A stretch of DNA of 64,000 bases from Pelomonas sp. Root1217. GTDB taxonomy: Bacteria > Pseudomonadota > Gammaproteobacteria > Burkholderiales > Burkholderiaceae_C. The translations under genes were made by a program, and so were the position numbers. Position 1 is the stretch's first letter, and each line of letters starts with the position of its first letter. The stretch is from positions 124,001-188,000 of the forward strand of contig NZ_LMDC01000001.1 of the NCBI RefSeq assembly GCF_001425705.1. The letters are read 5' to 3'. The notes under the pieces were generated by a model. That model did not search any database, was not told where the DNA came from, and was given only the letters and a program-made list of their open reading frames with translations. Shown in pieces: positions 32,790 through 42,834 of this stretch.

Positions 32790-33221
32790 TCAGCGAGTCG
32801 CCGCCTGGCGCACCTTGTCCAGATAGGCGTGCCCATCGGGCGGCAAGCCGCTTCGCTGGGACGCCCACACCATTTCCCCTAGTGCTTCCATGGCCACATG
32901 GTGGGCCTCGTGGCGGGAACTTCGCTTGGCGGCCAGAAGGTCGACGGCCTGGCGGATGCCCGAGGGCTGGTCGATGGCGTGTTGCTCGGTGATGGTCAGG
33001 TGCATGGACAGGTGCAGGAAGGGATTGGTGCGGCCTTCCTCCACCGTGTAGACCTTCTCCAGCGCAGCGGCTTCGTCGGCGAGATCGGCGTGGTACTCCG
33101 GATGCTCGGCAATCCAGTCCGCGGCGATCGCTTCCATCGGGATCAACGGCGCGCCGTCGCGCCACTTGCGGTAGGTGGCGCAGAAGAAGCGCCGGACTTC
33201 GAGCTGGGAGGGGGCGAACAT
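32790..33221 (-). CDS. DUF1841 family protein
   Basis: Protein of 143 residues. The features I associate with DUF1841 are visible: MFAPSQLEVRRFFCATYRKW at the start, NPFLHLSMHLTITEQ in the middle and an alpha-helical C-terminal part with HHVAMEALGEMVWASQ. No signal peptide or membrane segment. I chose the ATG at 33221 rather than one seven codons upstream because the family starts close to MFAPS. Molecular function is not known. Confidence 0.85.
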   Translation of the reverse strand: MFAPSQLEVRRFFCATYRKWRDGAPLIPMEAIAADWIAEHPEYHADLADEAAALEKVYTVEEGRTNPFLHLSMHLTITEQHAIDQPSGIRQAVDLLAAKRSSRHEAHHVAMEALGEMVWASQRSGLPPDGHAYLDKVRQAATR

Positions 33222-33257
33222 GATTCGATTGTCGCCGCGCACCTTCCAACCCTGCGC

Positions 33258-35105
33258 TCAAGGAGGCGGTGCGGCGTCCTGCCTGTCCCAGCCGCCGCGC
33301 TGCGCCTTGCGGTGGGCGTCCTCGGCCTCGCGCTCGGCGGCGATCAGCTGCTCGAACTGCTGGCGGCCCAATCGGGCGGCAGCGATCAGCGCGCCTTCGT
33401 CGCCCTGCAACGGCACCATGGTGTTGAGCACGTCGATGTTGTGGCGCCGGAAGCGCATGGCCTGGCGGCGTGCGGCGTGCGGTTCCATGCCGGTCAGCTC
33501 CAGCACGCTGCGCGCGCTCATCAGCGCGGCGTCGAAGGTTTCACGTTCGATGTGGCGCACGCCGGCCTCGTGCAGCTGGTAGTAGTGCTGCACATTGCGC
33601 GCCCGGGCGACGACGGTGAGCTGCGGGAAATGCTCGCGCGCCAGCTCGGCGATCTCGACGCTCTGGGCGATGTCGTCAATGGCGATGACCAGGATGCGGG
33701 CCGTCTGTGCGCCGGCCGTCTTGAGCATGTCCAGCCGCGTGGCGTCGCCGTAGTAGACCGTCCAGTCGAAGCGGCGCAGGCTCTCGATGGCTTCGGAGTC
33801 ATGGTCCAGCACCGTGGCCTCCAGGCCGTTGGTGCGCAGCATGCGGGCAACGACCTGGCCGTAGCGGCCGCTGCCGGCAATGATGATGGGCGAGGGCGGC
33901 GGTGGCGTCGCCTCGGCGCGCTTCTTGAGGCCGCGGCGGGCAAGCTTTTGCGACATCAATCGGTCGCCGCCGGTCAGCAGCAGCGGCGTCAGCGCCAGTG
34001 ACAAGGCCACGGCTGCCACCAGGGCCGAGTTCTGCGCCGCGCTGATCATGCCTTCGCTCTGCGCGAGCTGGAAGACGACGAAGCCGAACTCACCGCCCTG
34101 GGCCAGCAGGATGACGAAGGCCGGGCGCTCGACCAGAGGAATCTTCATGGCCTTGGACATGGCCACGAGCACGAAGATCTTGCAACCCAGCAGGGCCAGC
34201 ACCAGCAGCGCCACGAAGCCGGGCTGGGCGGCGACGGCCTTCAGGTCCAGTCCCATCCCGACGGCAATGAAGAACAGGCCCAGCAGCAGGCCCTTGAAGG
34301 GCTCCAGGTCGGTCTCCAGTTCGCGGCGGTATTCGCTTTCGGCGAGCAGCACCCCGGCAAGGAAGGCGCCTAGGGCCATGGACAGGCCGACCAGCTGCAT
34401 CAGCGCTGCCGTGCCCAGCACCAGCAGAAGCGCCGCGGCGGTGAAGATTTCGGGCGTCTTGCTCTGGGCAATCCAGCGCAGCGCCGGGCGCAGCAGCAGG
34501 CGGCCACCGAAGACGATGACGACGATGGCGCCGATGGCCTTGGCCGCAGCCAGCCAGGTCTTGCCGGCGCCGTCGTCAGGAGCGCCGCTCAGCGCCAGCA
34601 CCGGGACGAGGGCCAGCACGGGAATGGCTGCAATGTCCTGCAGCAGCGCCACCGACAGGATGCTCTCGCCCGCCGTCGTGCGGCCAAGGTTGCGCTCGGC
34701 CATGACCGCTAGCGCCACGGCGGTGGACGACATCGCCAGGCCCAGGCTGACGACGACGGTCAATCGCCATGGGTAGCCCAGCAGCAGGCCCACGGCTGCC
34801 AGCGCCGCCGCGCAGCCCAGCAGCTGTACGCTGCCCCAGCCGAAGATGGGCCGGCGCATGGCCCACAGCCGCTTGGGCTCCAGCTCCAGGCCGACGAGAA
34901 AGAGCATCAGTACCACGCCGAGCTCGGCGACCTCGGGGATGGCCGTTGATTCAGGGATCAACCCGAGCACGGCAGGGCCGATCAGCAGGCCGGCCACGAG
35001 GTAGCCGAGGATGGAGCCCAGACGCAGCCAGCGCGCCAGCGGCACCGCCAGCACCGCGGCGGCGAGGAAGACGAGAGGCAGTTGCAGCCAGTTGCCATGG
35101 CTCAT
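33258..35105 (-). CDS. CPA2-type cation:proton antiporter (KefC-like)
   Basis: Predicted glutathione-gated or related potassium efflux antiporter of the inner membrane. The 615-residue protein has 12 or so hydrophobic segments over the first 390 residues, followed by a cytoplasmic TrkA-N domain with a nucleotide-binding loop (IIIAGSGRYGQVVARML) at about 400-420. A charged, arginine-rich end follows. Its start overlaps the stop of the upstream oxidoreductase gene by four bases (ATGA), as expected for a KefF-KefC-type pair. Assignment to KefC rather than KefB or a generic CPA2 member is from context. Confidence 0.9.
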   Translation of the reverse strand: MSHGNWLQLPLVFLAAAVLAVPLARWLRLGSILGYLVAGLLIGPAVLGLIPESTAIPEVAELGVVLMLFLVGLELEPKRLWAMRRPIFGWGSVQLLGCAAALAAVGLLLGYPWRLTVVVSLGLAMSSTAVALAVMAERNLGRTTAGESILSVALLQDIAAIPVLALVPVLALSGAPDDGAGKTWLAAAKAIGAIVVIVFGGRLLLRPALRWIAQSKTPEIFTAAALLLVLGTAALMQLVGLSMALGAFLAGVLLAESEYRRELETDLEPFKGLLLGLFFIAVGMGLDLKAVAAQPGFVALLVLALLGCKIFVLVAMSKAMKIPLVERPAFVILLAQGGEFGFVVFQLAQSEGMISAAQNSALVAAVALSLALTPLLLTGGDRLMSQKLARRGLKKRAEATPPPPSPIIIAGSGRYGQVVARMLRTNGLEATVLDHDSEAIESLRRFDWTVYYGDATRLDMLKTAGAQTARILVIAIDDIAQSVEIAELAREHFPQLTVVARARNVQHYYQLHEAGVRHIERETFDAALMSARSVLELTGMEPHAARRQAMRFRRHNIDVLNTMVPLQGDEGALIAAARLGRQQFEQLIAAEREAEDAHRKAQRGGWDRQDAAPPP

Positions 35106-35758
35106 TGCTCGCTCCCTCCGTCCAGCGTCGAGAACAGCGCTGGCCGCTCGTCCAGCGCGACGTCCTCCTCATCACCCACAGCCGGCTCGGCCAGGTGCTC
35201 GCACCACTCGGGGTAATGCGTCAGCCGCTTCACGAACAGCTCGGCATGGGCGGTGATCTCGGCGTCCGTCGCGCGGTGCGCGCCTTGCAGGATCTGCGGC
35301 GGCAGGTAGTTCATGCCGCAGGTGTGGGCTGACTGCCGGTAAGGCAGCAGGAATTCGTCGATGGGATGGTGGTTGTGGCCGCCCGGAGCATAGGCCTCGG
35401 CGCCGCCGCCGGTGGAGGCGACCAGCCAGAAGTCCTTGCCGTGCAGGGCCGTGCCGCCGGGGCCATAGGCCCAGCCCAGGCGCGGCACGTCGTCCAGCCA
35501 GAGCTTTTGCAGCGCCGGCATGCTGTACCAGTAGATGGGATGCAGCATGACGACCAGCTTGGCGGCTTCGAGGGCGCGTTGTTCGGCGTCGATGTGGATG
35601 TGGAAGTCCGGGTAGAGGCGGTAGAGGTCACGCAGATCGACGCGGTCGGCCGCGGGCGAGGCGCGCAGTGCGTCGAGCACGCTGCGGGTCGCATGGGAGC
35701 GGGCCAGGTCGGGATGGGCGGCGAGGACGAGGATGTCGCGAGCGGTACTGTCAGGCAT
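35102..35758 (-). CDS. NAD(P)H oxidoreductase, KefF/KefG-like antiporter accessory
   Basis: Flavodoxin-fold protein of 218 residues. The N-terminal flavin-phosphate loop is in ILVLAAHPDLARSHATR, and the family motif VVMLHPIYWYSMPALQKLW is at about 85-105, with STGGGAEAY later. Such proteins bind FMN and act as regulatory subunits needed for full activity of KefB/KefC antiporters. The gene immediately precedes and overlaps the antiporter gene, which supports that role strongly. Confidence 0.9.
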   Translation of the reverse strand: MPDSTARDILVLAAHPDLARSHATRSVLDALRASPAADRVDLRDLYRLYPDFHIHIDAEQRALEAAKLVVMLHPIYWYSMPALQKLWLDDVPRLGWAYGPGGTALHGKDFWLVASTGGGAEAYAPGGHNHHPIDEFLLPYRQSAHTCGMNYLPPQILQGAHRATDAEITAHAELFVKRLTHYPEWCEHLAEPAVGDEEDVALDERPALFSTLDGGSEQ

Positions 35759-35809
35759 GGCCGGCTAGGTTACCGTCCCTGGACGACACATCCACCCAGG
35801 TCAGCCCGA

Positions 35810-36265
35810 ATGCGCATCTTCGAGACCCTTGCCGACCTTCAAGCCCTGATCGGCCAGCCCCTGGGCCACAGCGACTGGATCACCGTCGACCAGGACCGCG
35901 TGAACGCCTTTGCCGAGGCGACTGAGGACAGGCAGTGGATCCACGTCGACCCCGAGCGCGCCAGGGCGGGGCCTTTCGGCGGACCGATTGCGCATGGCTT
36001 TCTGACGCTGTCGCTGATTCCCTATTTTTTCGAGACGGGATTTGCGGTGCGTGAGTCGCGCATGGTCGTCAACTACGGCCTCAACAAGGTGCGCTTCACG
36101 AAGCCGGTGCCGGTGGGCAGCCGGTTGCGCGCCGGCTTCAAACTGCTGGCCATGGACGACGTGGCCGGCGGCGCCAAGCAACTGACGGTGGAAGTGGCCA
36201 TCGAGGCCGAGGGCAGCCCGAAGCCGGTCTGCGTGGCGGAGAGCCTCGCGCGGCATTACCGCTGA
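35810..36265 (+). CDS. MaoC-like hot-dog dehydratase
   Basis: Predicted (R)-specific enoyl-CoA hydratase-like protein of 151 residues with a single hot-dog fold. The hydratase motif is visible: FAEATEDRQWIHVDPERA, with the aspartate and histidine expected in the catalytic pair, followed by GPIAHGFLTLSLIPY. Start at 35810 because MRIFETLADLQALIG is the family-like beginning. It is divergent from the kefF-like gene (51-base gap). Substrate chain length is unknown; a role in fatty-acid or polyhydroxyalkanoate metabolism is possible. Confidence 0.88.
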   Translation: MRIFETLADLQALIGQPLGHSDWITVDQDRVNAFAEATEDRQWIHVDPERARAGPFGGPIAHGFLTLSLIPYFFETGFAVRESRMVVNYGLNKVRFTKPVPVGSRLRAGFKLLAMDDVAGGAKQLTVEVAIEAEGSPKPVCVAESLARHYR

Positions 36266-36313
36266 CCGGCCAGCTAGCATGGCGGTCTCTTAACGACCGC
36301 TCCGCGCTGTTCC

Positions 36314-37219
36314 ATGGCCTCCAGCCTCCTCGTCCTGCTCGACGACATCGCGACCATCCTTGACGATGTGGCGACCATGACCAAGGTCGCCGCCAAGAAG
36401 ACCGCCGGCGTGCTGGGCGACGACCTGGCGCTCAATGCCCAGCAGGTCACCGGCGTCAATGCCGACCGCGAGCTGCCGGTGGTGTGGGCCGTGGCCAAGG
36501 GCTCGCTGCTGAACAAGGCCATCCTCGTCCCCGCCGCCCTGGCGATCTCGGCGTTCGCGCCGTGGGCCATCACGCCGCTGCTGATGCTGGGCGGCGCCTA
36601 CCTGTGCTTCGAGGGCTTCGAGAAGCTGGCGCACAAGTTCCTGCACAGCACTGAAGAGGACAAGGCCCACCACGAGGAGCTGGTGAAAGCCATCGCCGAC
36701 CCGCAGGTAGACATGGCCACCTTCGAGCGTGACAAGGTCAAGGGCGCCATCCGCACCGATTTCATCCTGTCAGCCGAGATCATTGTCATTGCGCTCGGCA
36801 CGGTGGCCAGCGCGCCGCTGCAGACCCAGCTGGCCGTCCTGGTGGCGGTGTCCATCGCGATGACGGTGGGCGTCTATGGCTTCGTGGCGGGCATCGTGAA
36901 GATGGACGACGTCGGGCTGTGGCTGTCTCGCAAGCCCGGCGCGGCGGCACGGGCGGTGGGCCGCTTCCTGCTGGCCGCCGCGCCGCGGCTGATGAAGCTG
37001 CTCACGGTGCTGGGCACGGCGGCGATGTTCCTCGTCGGCGGCGGCATCCTCGTGCATGGCATTGCGCCACTGCATCACGTCATTGCACATCTGGCTGAGG
37101 GCCAGGCTTGGGTTGTTGGTCTGGTGCTGGAGAACGGCGCGAACGCGCTGCTCGGCGTCATCGCCGGCGCACTGGTGCTGGCTGTCGTGACGGCGGTGCA
37201 GAAGCTGCGCCGGCGCTGA
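36314..37219 (+). CDS. DUF808 family inner-membrane protein (YedI-like)
   Basis: Integral membrane protein of 301 residues. The conserved start ([37 protein letters not shown]) defines DUF808/YedI. Several hydrophobic helices follow: about 75-100, 160-195 and two near the C-terminus. A charged loop ([17 protein letters not shown]) lies after the first hydrophobic stretch. Function is unknown. It follows the MaoC gene after 48 bases on the same strand and is convergent with the DUF6714-like gene. Confidence 0.9.
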   Translation: MASSLLVLLDDIATILDDVATMTKVAAKKTAGVLGDDLALNAQQVTGVNADRELPVVWAVAKGSLLNKAILVPAALAISAFAPWAITPLLMLGGAYLCFEGFEKLAHKFLHSTEEDKAHHEELVKAIADPQVDMATFERDKVKGAIRTDFILSAEIIVIALGTVASAPLQTQLAVLVAVSIAMTVGVYGFVAGIVKMDDVGLWLSRKPGAAARAVGRFLLAAAPRLMKLLTVLGTAAMFLVGGGILVHGIAPLHHVIAHLAEGQAWVVGLVLENGANALLGVIAGALVLAVVTAVQKLRRR

Positions 37220-37224
37220 GGGGC

Positions 37225-37734
37225 TTACAGGAATCGCGACCAGTATTTGTCCAGCGGTTCCTTGGCGTGGGAAAAGCCTTCCTTGTCCAGTACCTCGTAC
37301 ACGTAGAGCAGGTACATCGCAATAGCCTGGCACTGCGATGGGGAGAAGATTTCGTGTGGTTGGAGCCATCGATCGCTATCGCGCCTTCCCTGCGCGGGGA
37401 ACGCCAATTGCGCCTCGGCCGCAGAGTTCCATTCGGTGGCATGGCCGGTACGCAATAGCCAGCACATGTAGGCAGGCGCATAGAAGACGTAGCCCGTGAG
37501 GTCAAGAAACGAGAGGACGGCCTCATGGCGTCCGAGGTGTTCGTCGGGGACATCCTGCCAGTGCTGCGCCGTGTCCAACCGTCTGGCAGCCTGCCGCTCG
37601 GTTGCTGAAGCGCCATCATCGATAGCTAACGCCTCGTGCAGCGTCACGCCATCGCCTAGCCTCACGTCGCGGAACGCTTCGTGAATCTGCTGCAGAACTC
37701 GGTCCCGGCGATTCACGGCGCGTCGGTGCCTCAA
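37225..37734 (-). CDS. DUF6714-like protein
   Basis: Soluble protein of about 169 residues that resembles DUF6714 (IHEAFRDVRLGDGVTLHEA, with FYAPAYMCWLLRTGH in the middle). No catalytic motif is recognised. The TTG at 37734 overlaps the scpA stop (TTGA) and would couple translation; a GTG at 37716 is the main alternative and I cannot decide between them. It is downstream of scpA in the same direction; scpB is not in this position. Confidence 0.72.
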   Translation of the reverse strand: MRHRRAVNRRDRVLQQIHEAFRDVRLGDGVTLHEALAIDDGASATERQAARRLDTAQHWQDVPDEHLGRHEAVLSFLDLTGYVFYAPAYMCWLLRTGHATEWNSAAEAQLAFPAQGRRDSDRWLQPHEIFSPSQCQAIAMYLLYVYEVLDKEGFSHAKEPLDKYWSRFL

Positions 37735-38570
37735 TTGGCCGAGTAGGCCAACCTCACATAGATCGGCGCAAACGCCTCGGCCTGCGTGATTTCGAGCAGG
37801 CGCTCCTTGGCGAGCTCCAGCATGGCGATGAAGGTCACGACGAGCACGGCCTGACCGCGAGTGACGTCGAACAGGGCCTCGAACTCGACGAAGCGCTGGC
37901 CCTGCAGGCGGCGCAGCACGATGCTCATGTGCTCGCGCACCGACAACTGCTCACGGCTGATCTTGTGGTGCTGGTTGAGCTTGGCACGCTTGAGGATGTC
38001 GAGCCAGGCTTCGCGCAGATCGTCGGCGTTGACGTCAGGGAAGTGGGGCGTCAGCGACTGCTCGATGTGCACCTGGGCGCGCAGGAAGTCTCGGCCCAGC
38101 TGGGGCAGGCGGTCCAGCCGCGCGGCGGCGAGCTTCATCTGCTCGTACTCCAGCAGGCGCCGCACCAGCTCGGCACGCGGATCCTCGGCCTCCTTGCCAT
38201 CCTCGCTCTTCTTGGGCGGCAACAGCATGCGCGACTTGATCTCGATCAGCATCGCGGCCATCAAGAGGTATTCGCTGGCCAGCTCGAGGTTGTGCTTGCG
38301 GATCTGCTCGACATAGCTCAGGTACTGGCGGGTCACGTCGGCCAGCGGGATGTCGAGGATGTTGAAGTTCTGCTTGCGGATGAGGTACAGCAGCAGGTCC
38401 AGCGGGCCCTGGAAGGCCTCAAGGAAGACTTCCAGCGCATCCGGCGGGATGTAGAGGTCCAGCGGCATCTGGAACAGCGGCTCGCCGTACAGGCGCGCCA
38501 CTGCGACCGCGTCGACCACCTCGGGAAGGTCAGACGCGGCTTGGCTGGATTCCTCAGCCATGGCCGTCAA
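37731..38570 (-). CDS. scpA: Segregation and condensation protein A
   Basis: ScpA kleisin subunit of the SMC condensin complex, 279 residues. The N-terminal SMC-binding region is visible (FQGPLDLLLYLIRKQNFNIL, DIPLADVTRQYLSYVEQI) and the C-terminal winged helix follows (VTFIAMLELAKERLLEITQ). It works with SMC and ScpB in chromosome compaction and segregation. It lies three bases after a DUF3460 gene, an association common in Burkholderiales. An ATG three codons downstream of the chosen one is equally possible. Confidence 0.94.
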   Translation of the reverse strand: MTAMAEESSQAASDLPEVVDAVAVARLYGEPLFQMPLDLYIPPDALEVFLEAFQGPLDLLLYLIRKQNFNILDIPLADVTRQYLSYVEQIRKHNLELASEYLLMAAMLIEIKSRMLLPPKKSEDGKEAEDPRAELVRRLLEYEQMKLAAARLDRLPQLGRDFLRAQVHIEQSLTPHFPDVNADDLREAWLDILKRAKLNQHHKISREQLSVREHMSIVLRRLQGQRFVEFEALFDVTRGQAVLVVTFIAMLELAKERLLEITQAEAFAPIYVRLAYSAN

Positions 38571-38573
38571 CGC

Positions 38574-38777
38574 TTACTTGCCGGACGTTTGATAGACGTA
38601 GGGCTGCTGCGGCACGCGGGCGTCGTCGAAACCGGCCTGGGCGTTGCGGTCCTGCTCCTTGTCCCACAGCAGGGCACGGCCGGCGCGCTGTTCGGCCTCC
38701 AGCGTGGGGCGCTGGGCCTTGAGTTGCTCAATGAAGTTCGTGACTTCGGACTTGTAGGGCTTCCAGAACAGCGGCAT
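38574..38777 (-). CDS. DUF3460 family protein
   Basis: Conserved protein of 67 residues: MPLFWKPYKSEVTNFIEQL, then EQRAGRALLWDK. Small, charged and soluble. The DUF3460 family is found almost only in betaproteobacteria and frequently precedes scpA, as here. Function unknown. Confidence 0.88.
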   Translation of the reverse strand: MPLFWKPYKSEVTNFIEQLKAQRPTLEAEQRAGRALLWDKEQDRNAQAGFDDARVPQQPYVYQTSGK

Positions 38778-38791
38778 GGGGGTCTCTTTGA

Positions 38792-40441
38792 CTAAGGGGC
38801 TGATTTTAGATCGGCGATGCTGGGCACGATGGCGGCGTCGCCCAATTCGGCCGCCAGACCGGAGCGGCGCAGCAGATCCAGGGGCTGGGCGTTGATGTTC
38901 GCGAGCACCAGGGCGACGCTGCGCTTGGCCAGCGTGCGGTGCAGTTCGCGCAGGGCCTCCACGCCCGAGGTGTCCATCACGATGAGGCGGCGCATCTCGA
39001 AGACGACGGCCCGCGTGCCAGCGGGCAGCTGCTCGGCCAGCGCCTCGATCTTGCCGACCGCGCCAAAGAACAGGGCGCCATAGAGCTCGTAGGCCACCAC
39101 GCCCTCGGGCAGGACGCCGGCGTCGAAGCGGCTGATCGTGAACAGCTGGCCCATGCGCCAGACGAAGAACACGCAGGACGCGATCAGGCCCACCTCCACC
39201 GCCACGGTCAGGTCGGTCACGACCGTCAGCATGAAGGTGCCGACCAGCAGCGTACGGTAGGTGAAGTTGAAGCGCCGCAGCCGCGCGAACTCGTGCCAGT
39301 CGCCCATGTTCCAGGCGACGACGAGCAGGATGCCGGCCAGGGCCGCGAGCGGCACATGCACGGCCAGCGGCGCGGCCACCAGCAGGATGATCAGCAGGCT
39401 CAGCGCATGCACGACGCCGGCGATCGGGCTGGTCGCGCCGGCACGGATGTTGGTCACCGTGCGGGCGATGGTGCCCGTGGCCGGCATGCCGCCGAACAGC
39501 GGCGCCACCAGGTTGGCGATGCCTTGCGCCATCAACTCCTGGTTGGGGTCATGGCGAGGCAGCTCAGGTGTGAGCTTGTCGGCCACGCGGGCGCAGAGCA
39601 GGGATTCGATGGCACCCAGCAGCGCCAGCGTGAGCGTCGGGATGACGAGCTGGCGCAGGCCCTCCCAACTCGCGTCCGGCCAGGCCAGGGCTGGCAGGCT
39701 GCGCGGAATGCCACCGAAACGGCTGCCGATGGTTTCCAGCGGCATGTCCAGCAGCGCGGTAGCCAGCGTCGCCGCCACCAGCACGATGACGGTACTGGGC
39801 AGCAAGGCCAGCCAGCGCCGCAGGCCGCTCAGGGCCTGCTGGCCGATGTTCTTCGGCCAGACGAGCACCACGGCGACCGCCGCGGCGGCCGTGGCGACGG
39901 CCCACGGATTGAAGCCGGCGGCGTGCGCGCCGAGCACGCCGACCTGGCCGAAGAAGTCGGCCGGCATGGGCACGTGGGACAGGCCCAGCGCGTCCTTCAG
40001 CTGCGCCAGCGCGATCAGCACGGCGATGCCGTTGGTAAAGCCGGTGACGATAGCCACCGGGATATAGCGCACCAGCACGCCGAGCCTGAGCGCGCCCATG
40101 GTGAACAGCAGCACGCCAGCGCCCATGGTTGCCAGGAGCAGATTGGCCAGACCGTGGCGCTGCAGGATGCCGTAGACGACGACGATGAAGGCGCCGGCCG
40201 GCCCGCCGATCTGCACGCTGGAGCCACCGAAGACGGAGATCAGCAAGCCGGCGACGATCGCCGTGGCCAGGCCCTGTTCGGGGCGCAAACCGGAGGCGAT
40301 GGCGAAGGCCAGCGCCAGCGGCAGCGCGACGATGCCGACCGTCAGGCCGGCGCCGAGATCAGCGAGGAAGCGCTGCCGCGAATAACCCGCCCGCAGCGCG
40401 AGCAAGCGGGGGCGGAAGGGGTGCAATTGGGGCAGTGGCAT
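38792..40441 (-). CDS. SulP family anion transporter with STAS domain
   Basis: Inner-membrane transporter of 549 residues. The N-terminal half has the SulP signature (ADLGAGLTVGIVALPLALAF) and about 10-12 hydrophobic helices; the C-terminal STAS domain is at about 440-540 (VFEMRRLIVMDTSGVEALRE). Substrate could be sulfate, bicarbonate or another anion. I chose the ATG at 40441 because it has an almost ideal ribosome site (GGAGGTTCC) and opens the family-like N-terminus; a longer frame upstream has no supporting signal. It is on the same strand as metG, upstream, and the DUF3460 gene, downstream. Confidence 0.93.
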   Translation of the reverse strand: MPLPQLHPFRPRLLALRAGYSRQRFLADLGAGLTVGIVALPLALAFAIASGLRPEQGLATAIVAGLLISVFGGSSVQIGGPAGAFIVVVYGILQRHGLANLLLATMGAGVLLFTMGALRLGVLVRYIPVAIVTGFTNGIAVLIALAQLKDALGLSHVPMPADFFGQVGVLGAHAAGFNPWAVATAAAAVAVVLVWPKNIGQQALSGLRRWLALLPSTVIVLVAATLATALLDMPLETIGSRFGGIPRSLPALAWPDASWEGLRQLVIPTLTLALLGAIESLLCARVADKLTPELPRHDPNQELMAQGIANLVAPLFGGMPATGTIARTVTNIRAGATSPIAGVVHALSLLIILLVAAPLAVHVPLAALAGILLVVAWNMGDWHEFARLRRFNFTYRTLLVGTFMLTVVTDLTVAVEVGLIASCVFFVWRMGQLFTISRFDAGVLPEGVVAYELYGALFFGAVGKIEALAEQLPAGTRAVVFEMRRLIVMDTSGVEALRELHRTLAKRSVALVLANINAQPLDLLRRSGLAAELGDAAIVPSIADLKSAP

Positions 40442-40565
40442 GGAACCTCCGGAGTGGCGACGGCGCGAGGAGCGAGGTCGCGGCCGGAGGCCCGCAGTGA
40501 TAGCGCTCTGCAATGAAGCGCCGGCGCCGCGACAGACCCAGGGGCAGCCGCGGCGAATCGCTCAC

Positions 40566-42611
40566 TCAGCGCACCCGCATGCCGGGCTGGGCGCCGGGGA
40601 AGGGCTCCAGCACGAAGATGCCCGGGTGGGCTTTCTCGTCGGCATGGCTGGCGGCCAGCACCATGCCCTCGCTGATGCCAAACTTCATCTTGCGCGGCGC
40701 GAGGTTGGCGACCAGGACGGTCAGCTTGCCTTCCAGGGCCTCGGGTTTGTAGGCGCTCTTGATGCCGCTGAAGACATTGCGCAGGCGACCTTCGCCGGCG
40801 TCCAGCGTCAGGCGCAGCAGCTTGTCGGAGCCTTCAACATGCTCGGCCTTGACGATCCTGGCGATGCGCAGGTCGACCTTGGCGAAGTCGTCGATCTTGA
40901 TTTCTGCCGCAAGGTCCTCGCCACCTGGGCTGACGTGCACCGGCGCGGGAGCTTCGAACAGCTGCTCCACCTTGGTCAGGTCGACGCGCTGCATCAGGTG
41001 CTGGTAGACGCCGATCTGGTGGGCGCCCAGGGCGCGGGCACTGTCGCTCCACTTCAGCGGCGCAATCTTCAAGAAGGCCTCGACCTGGGCGGCCAGCGCC
41101 GGCAGCACCGGCTTGAGGTAGAGGGTCAGCAGGCGGAAGGCTTCGATGCAGACGCTGCAGACGTCGTGCAGGGCAGCGTCCATGCCTTCCTGCCTGGCCA
41201 GCTCCCAGGGCTTGTGCTGGTCGACGAACTCGTTGACCCTGTCGGCCAGCAGCATGATCTCGCGGATGGCCTTGCCGAACTCGCGGTCCTCATAGAGCTG
41301 GGCGATCGAATCGCTCTGGCCGCGCAGCGCGTCCAGCAGCATGCGGCCTTCCACGCCAAGGTCGCCGCTGAGGTGGCCGTCGAAACGCTTGGTCAGGAAG
41401 CCCGCGGCGCGCGAGGCGATGTTGATGAACTTGCCGACCAGGTCGCTGTTGACGCGGGCCGCGAAGTCCTCGGGGTTGAAGTCGATGTCCTCGACCTTGG
41501 CATTGAGCTTGGCGGCGATGTAGTAGCGCAGCCACTCGGCATTCAGGCCCAGCGCGAGGTACTTCAGCGGGTCCAGGCCCGTGCCGCGGCTCTTGCTCAT
41601 CTTCTCGCCGCCGTTGACGGTCATGAAGCCGTGCACGAAGACGTGGTTGGGCGTCTTGCGGCCGCTGAAATGCAGCATCGCCGGCCAGAACAGCGTGTGG
41701 AAGTAGGTGATGTCCTTGCCGATGAAGTGGATCTGCTCCACCGTTGGGTCGGCCATGAAGGCGTCATAGTCTTTGCCCACCTTGCCGAAGTAGTTCTTCA
41801 GCGAGGCGAGGTAGCCGATGGGCGCGTCCAGCCAGACGTAGAAATACTTGCCCGGCGCGTCGGGGATCTCGATGCCGAAATAAGGCGCGTCACGGCTGAT
41901 GTCCCAGTCGCTGAGCTTGTTGTTGCCGTCCTCGTCGGTCTCGAACCACTCGCGGATCTTGTTCAGCACCTCGGGCTGCAGGCGTCCCGGCTCCTGCGTC
42001 CACTGCGTCAGGAAGTCGACGCAGCGCGGGTCGCTCAGCTTGAAGAAGTAATGCTCGCTGGTCTTGAGCACCGGCGTCGCACCCGACAGCACCGAGTAGG
42101 GATTCTTCAACTCGGTCGGCGCATAGACGGCGCCACAGACTTCGCAGGAGTCGCCGTACTGGTCCTTGGCACCGCACTTCGGGCATTCGCCCTTGATGAA
42201 GCGGTCCGGCAGGAACATCGACTTCGCCGGGTCGAAGAACTGCTCGATGGTCTTGGTCGCGATCAGCTCGTTGTGGCGAAGGGCCAGGTAGACGGCCTTG
42301 GACAGCTCATGGTTCTCCGGCCCGTCCGTCGAATGCCAGTTGTCGAAGCTGATGTGAAAGCCGTCGAGGTATTGCTTGCGGCCCGCGGCGATGCCCGCGA
42401 CGAACTCCTGCGGCGACTTTCCGGCCTTCTCGGCCGAGATCATGATCGGCGCGCCGTGGGCGTCGTCCGCGCAGACGAAGTGCACGTCGTGGCCCGCCAT
42501 GCGCTGGAAGCGCACCCAGGTGTCGGCCTGGGTGTACTCCATGATGTGGCCGATGTGGAAACCGGCGTTCGCATAGGGCAGGGCGGTGGTGACGAAGAGC
42601 TGGCGGGGCAT
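40566..42611 (-). CDS. metG: Methionine-tRNA ligase
   Basis: Charges initiator and elongator tRNA with methionine. The protein has 681 residues. The class I motif HIGH is in [14 protein letters not shown] near residue 15, a zinc knuckle with four cysteines (CPKCGA, CEVCGA) lies near 145-165, and KMSKS is in EKMSKSRGT at about 340. A C-terminal EMAPII/tRNA-binding domain is present ([23 protein letters not shown]). The ATG at 42611 gives the usual beginning [15 protein letters not shown]. All key residues appear intact. Confidence 0.97.
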   Translation of the reverse strand: MPRQLFVTTALPYANAGFHIGHIMEYTQADTWVRFQRMAGHDVHFVCADDAHGAPIMISAEKAGKSPQEFVAGIAAGRKQYLDGFHISFDNWHSTDGPENHELSKAVYLALRHNELIATKTIEQFFDPAKSMFLPDRFIKGECPKCGAKDQYGDSCEVCGAVYAPTELKNPYSVLSGATPVLKTSEHYFFKLSDPRCVDFLTQWTQEPGRLQPEVLNKIREWFETDEDGNNKLSDWDISRDAPYFGIEIPDAPGKYFYVWLDAPIGYLASLKNYFGKVGKDYDAFMADPTVEQIHFIGKDITYFHTLFWPAMLHFSGRKTPNHVFVHGFMTVNGGEKMSKSRGTGLDPLKYLALGLNAEWLRYYIAAKLNAKVEDIDFNPEDFAARVNSDLVGKFINIASRAAGFLTKRFDGHLSGDLGVEGRMLLDALRGQSDSIAQLYEDREFGKAIREIMLLADRVNEFVDQHKPWELARQEGMDAALHDVCSVCIEAFRLLTLYLKPVLPALAAQVEAFLKIAPLKWSDSARALGAHQIGVYQHLMQRVDLTKVEQLFEAPAPVHVSPGGEDLAAEIKIDDFAKVDLRIARIVKAEHVEGSDKLLRLTLDAGEGRLRNVFSGIKSAYKPEALEGKLTVLVANLAPRKMKFGISEGMVLAASHADEKAHPGIFVLEPFPGAQPGMRVR

Positions 42612-42651
42612 GGGCGCGAGTGACGGGGGGCTGCAGGCGGAACTGCGGATT

Positions 42652-42834
42652 CTAGGTTTGCGGGTCAGCGGGAGCGGCCGGGTCGGTTGCGGCCTCGCCA
42701 TCGGCCTGAGGCTCGTCGGGTGCATCCGGTTCGTCGGGCTTGCCGCTGGCCTTGCGCTGGCGCTTTTCTTCGGCCTTGCGCTTCTTGGCCAGCTCACGCT
42801 GGCGTTTTTCATAGCTGTAGTTCGGGGTAGCCAA
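42652..42834 (-). CDS. Small lysine-rich conserved protein
   Basis: Protein of 60 residues with a basic helix ([20 protein letters not shown]) followed by a Pro/Asp/Ala-rich acidic tail. Similar short proteins lie next to metG or other housekeeping genes in Burkholderiales; function unknown. The start is TTG at 42834, supported by an AAGGAG ribosome site seven bases upstream; no ATG or GTG is well placed. Confidence 0.68.
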   Translation of the reverse strand: MATPNYSYEKRQRELAKKRKAEEKRQRKASGKPDEPDAPDEPQADGEAATDPAAPADPQT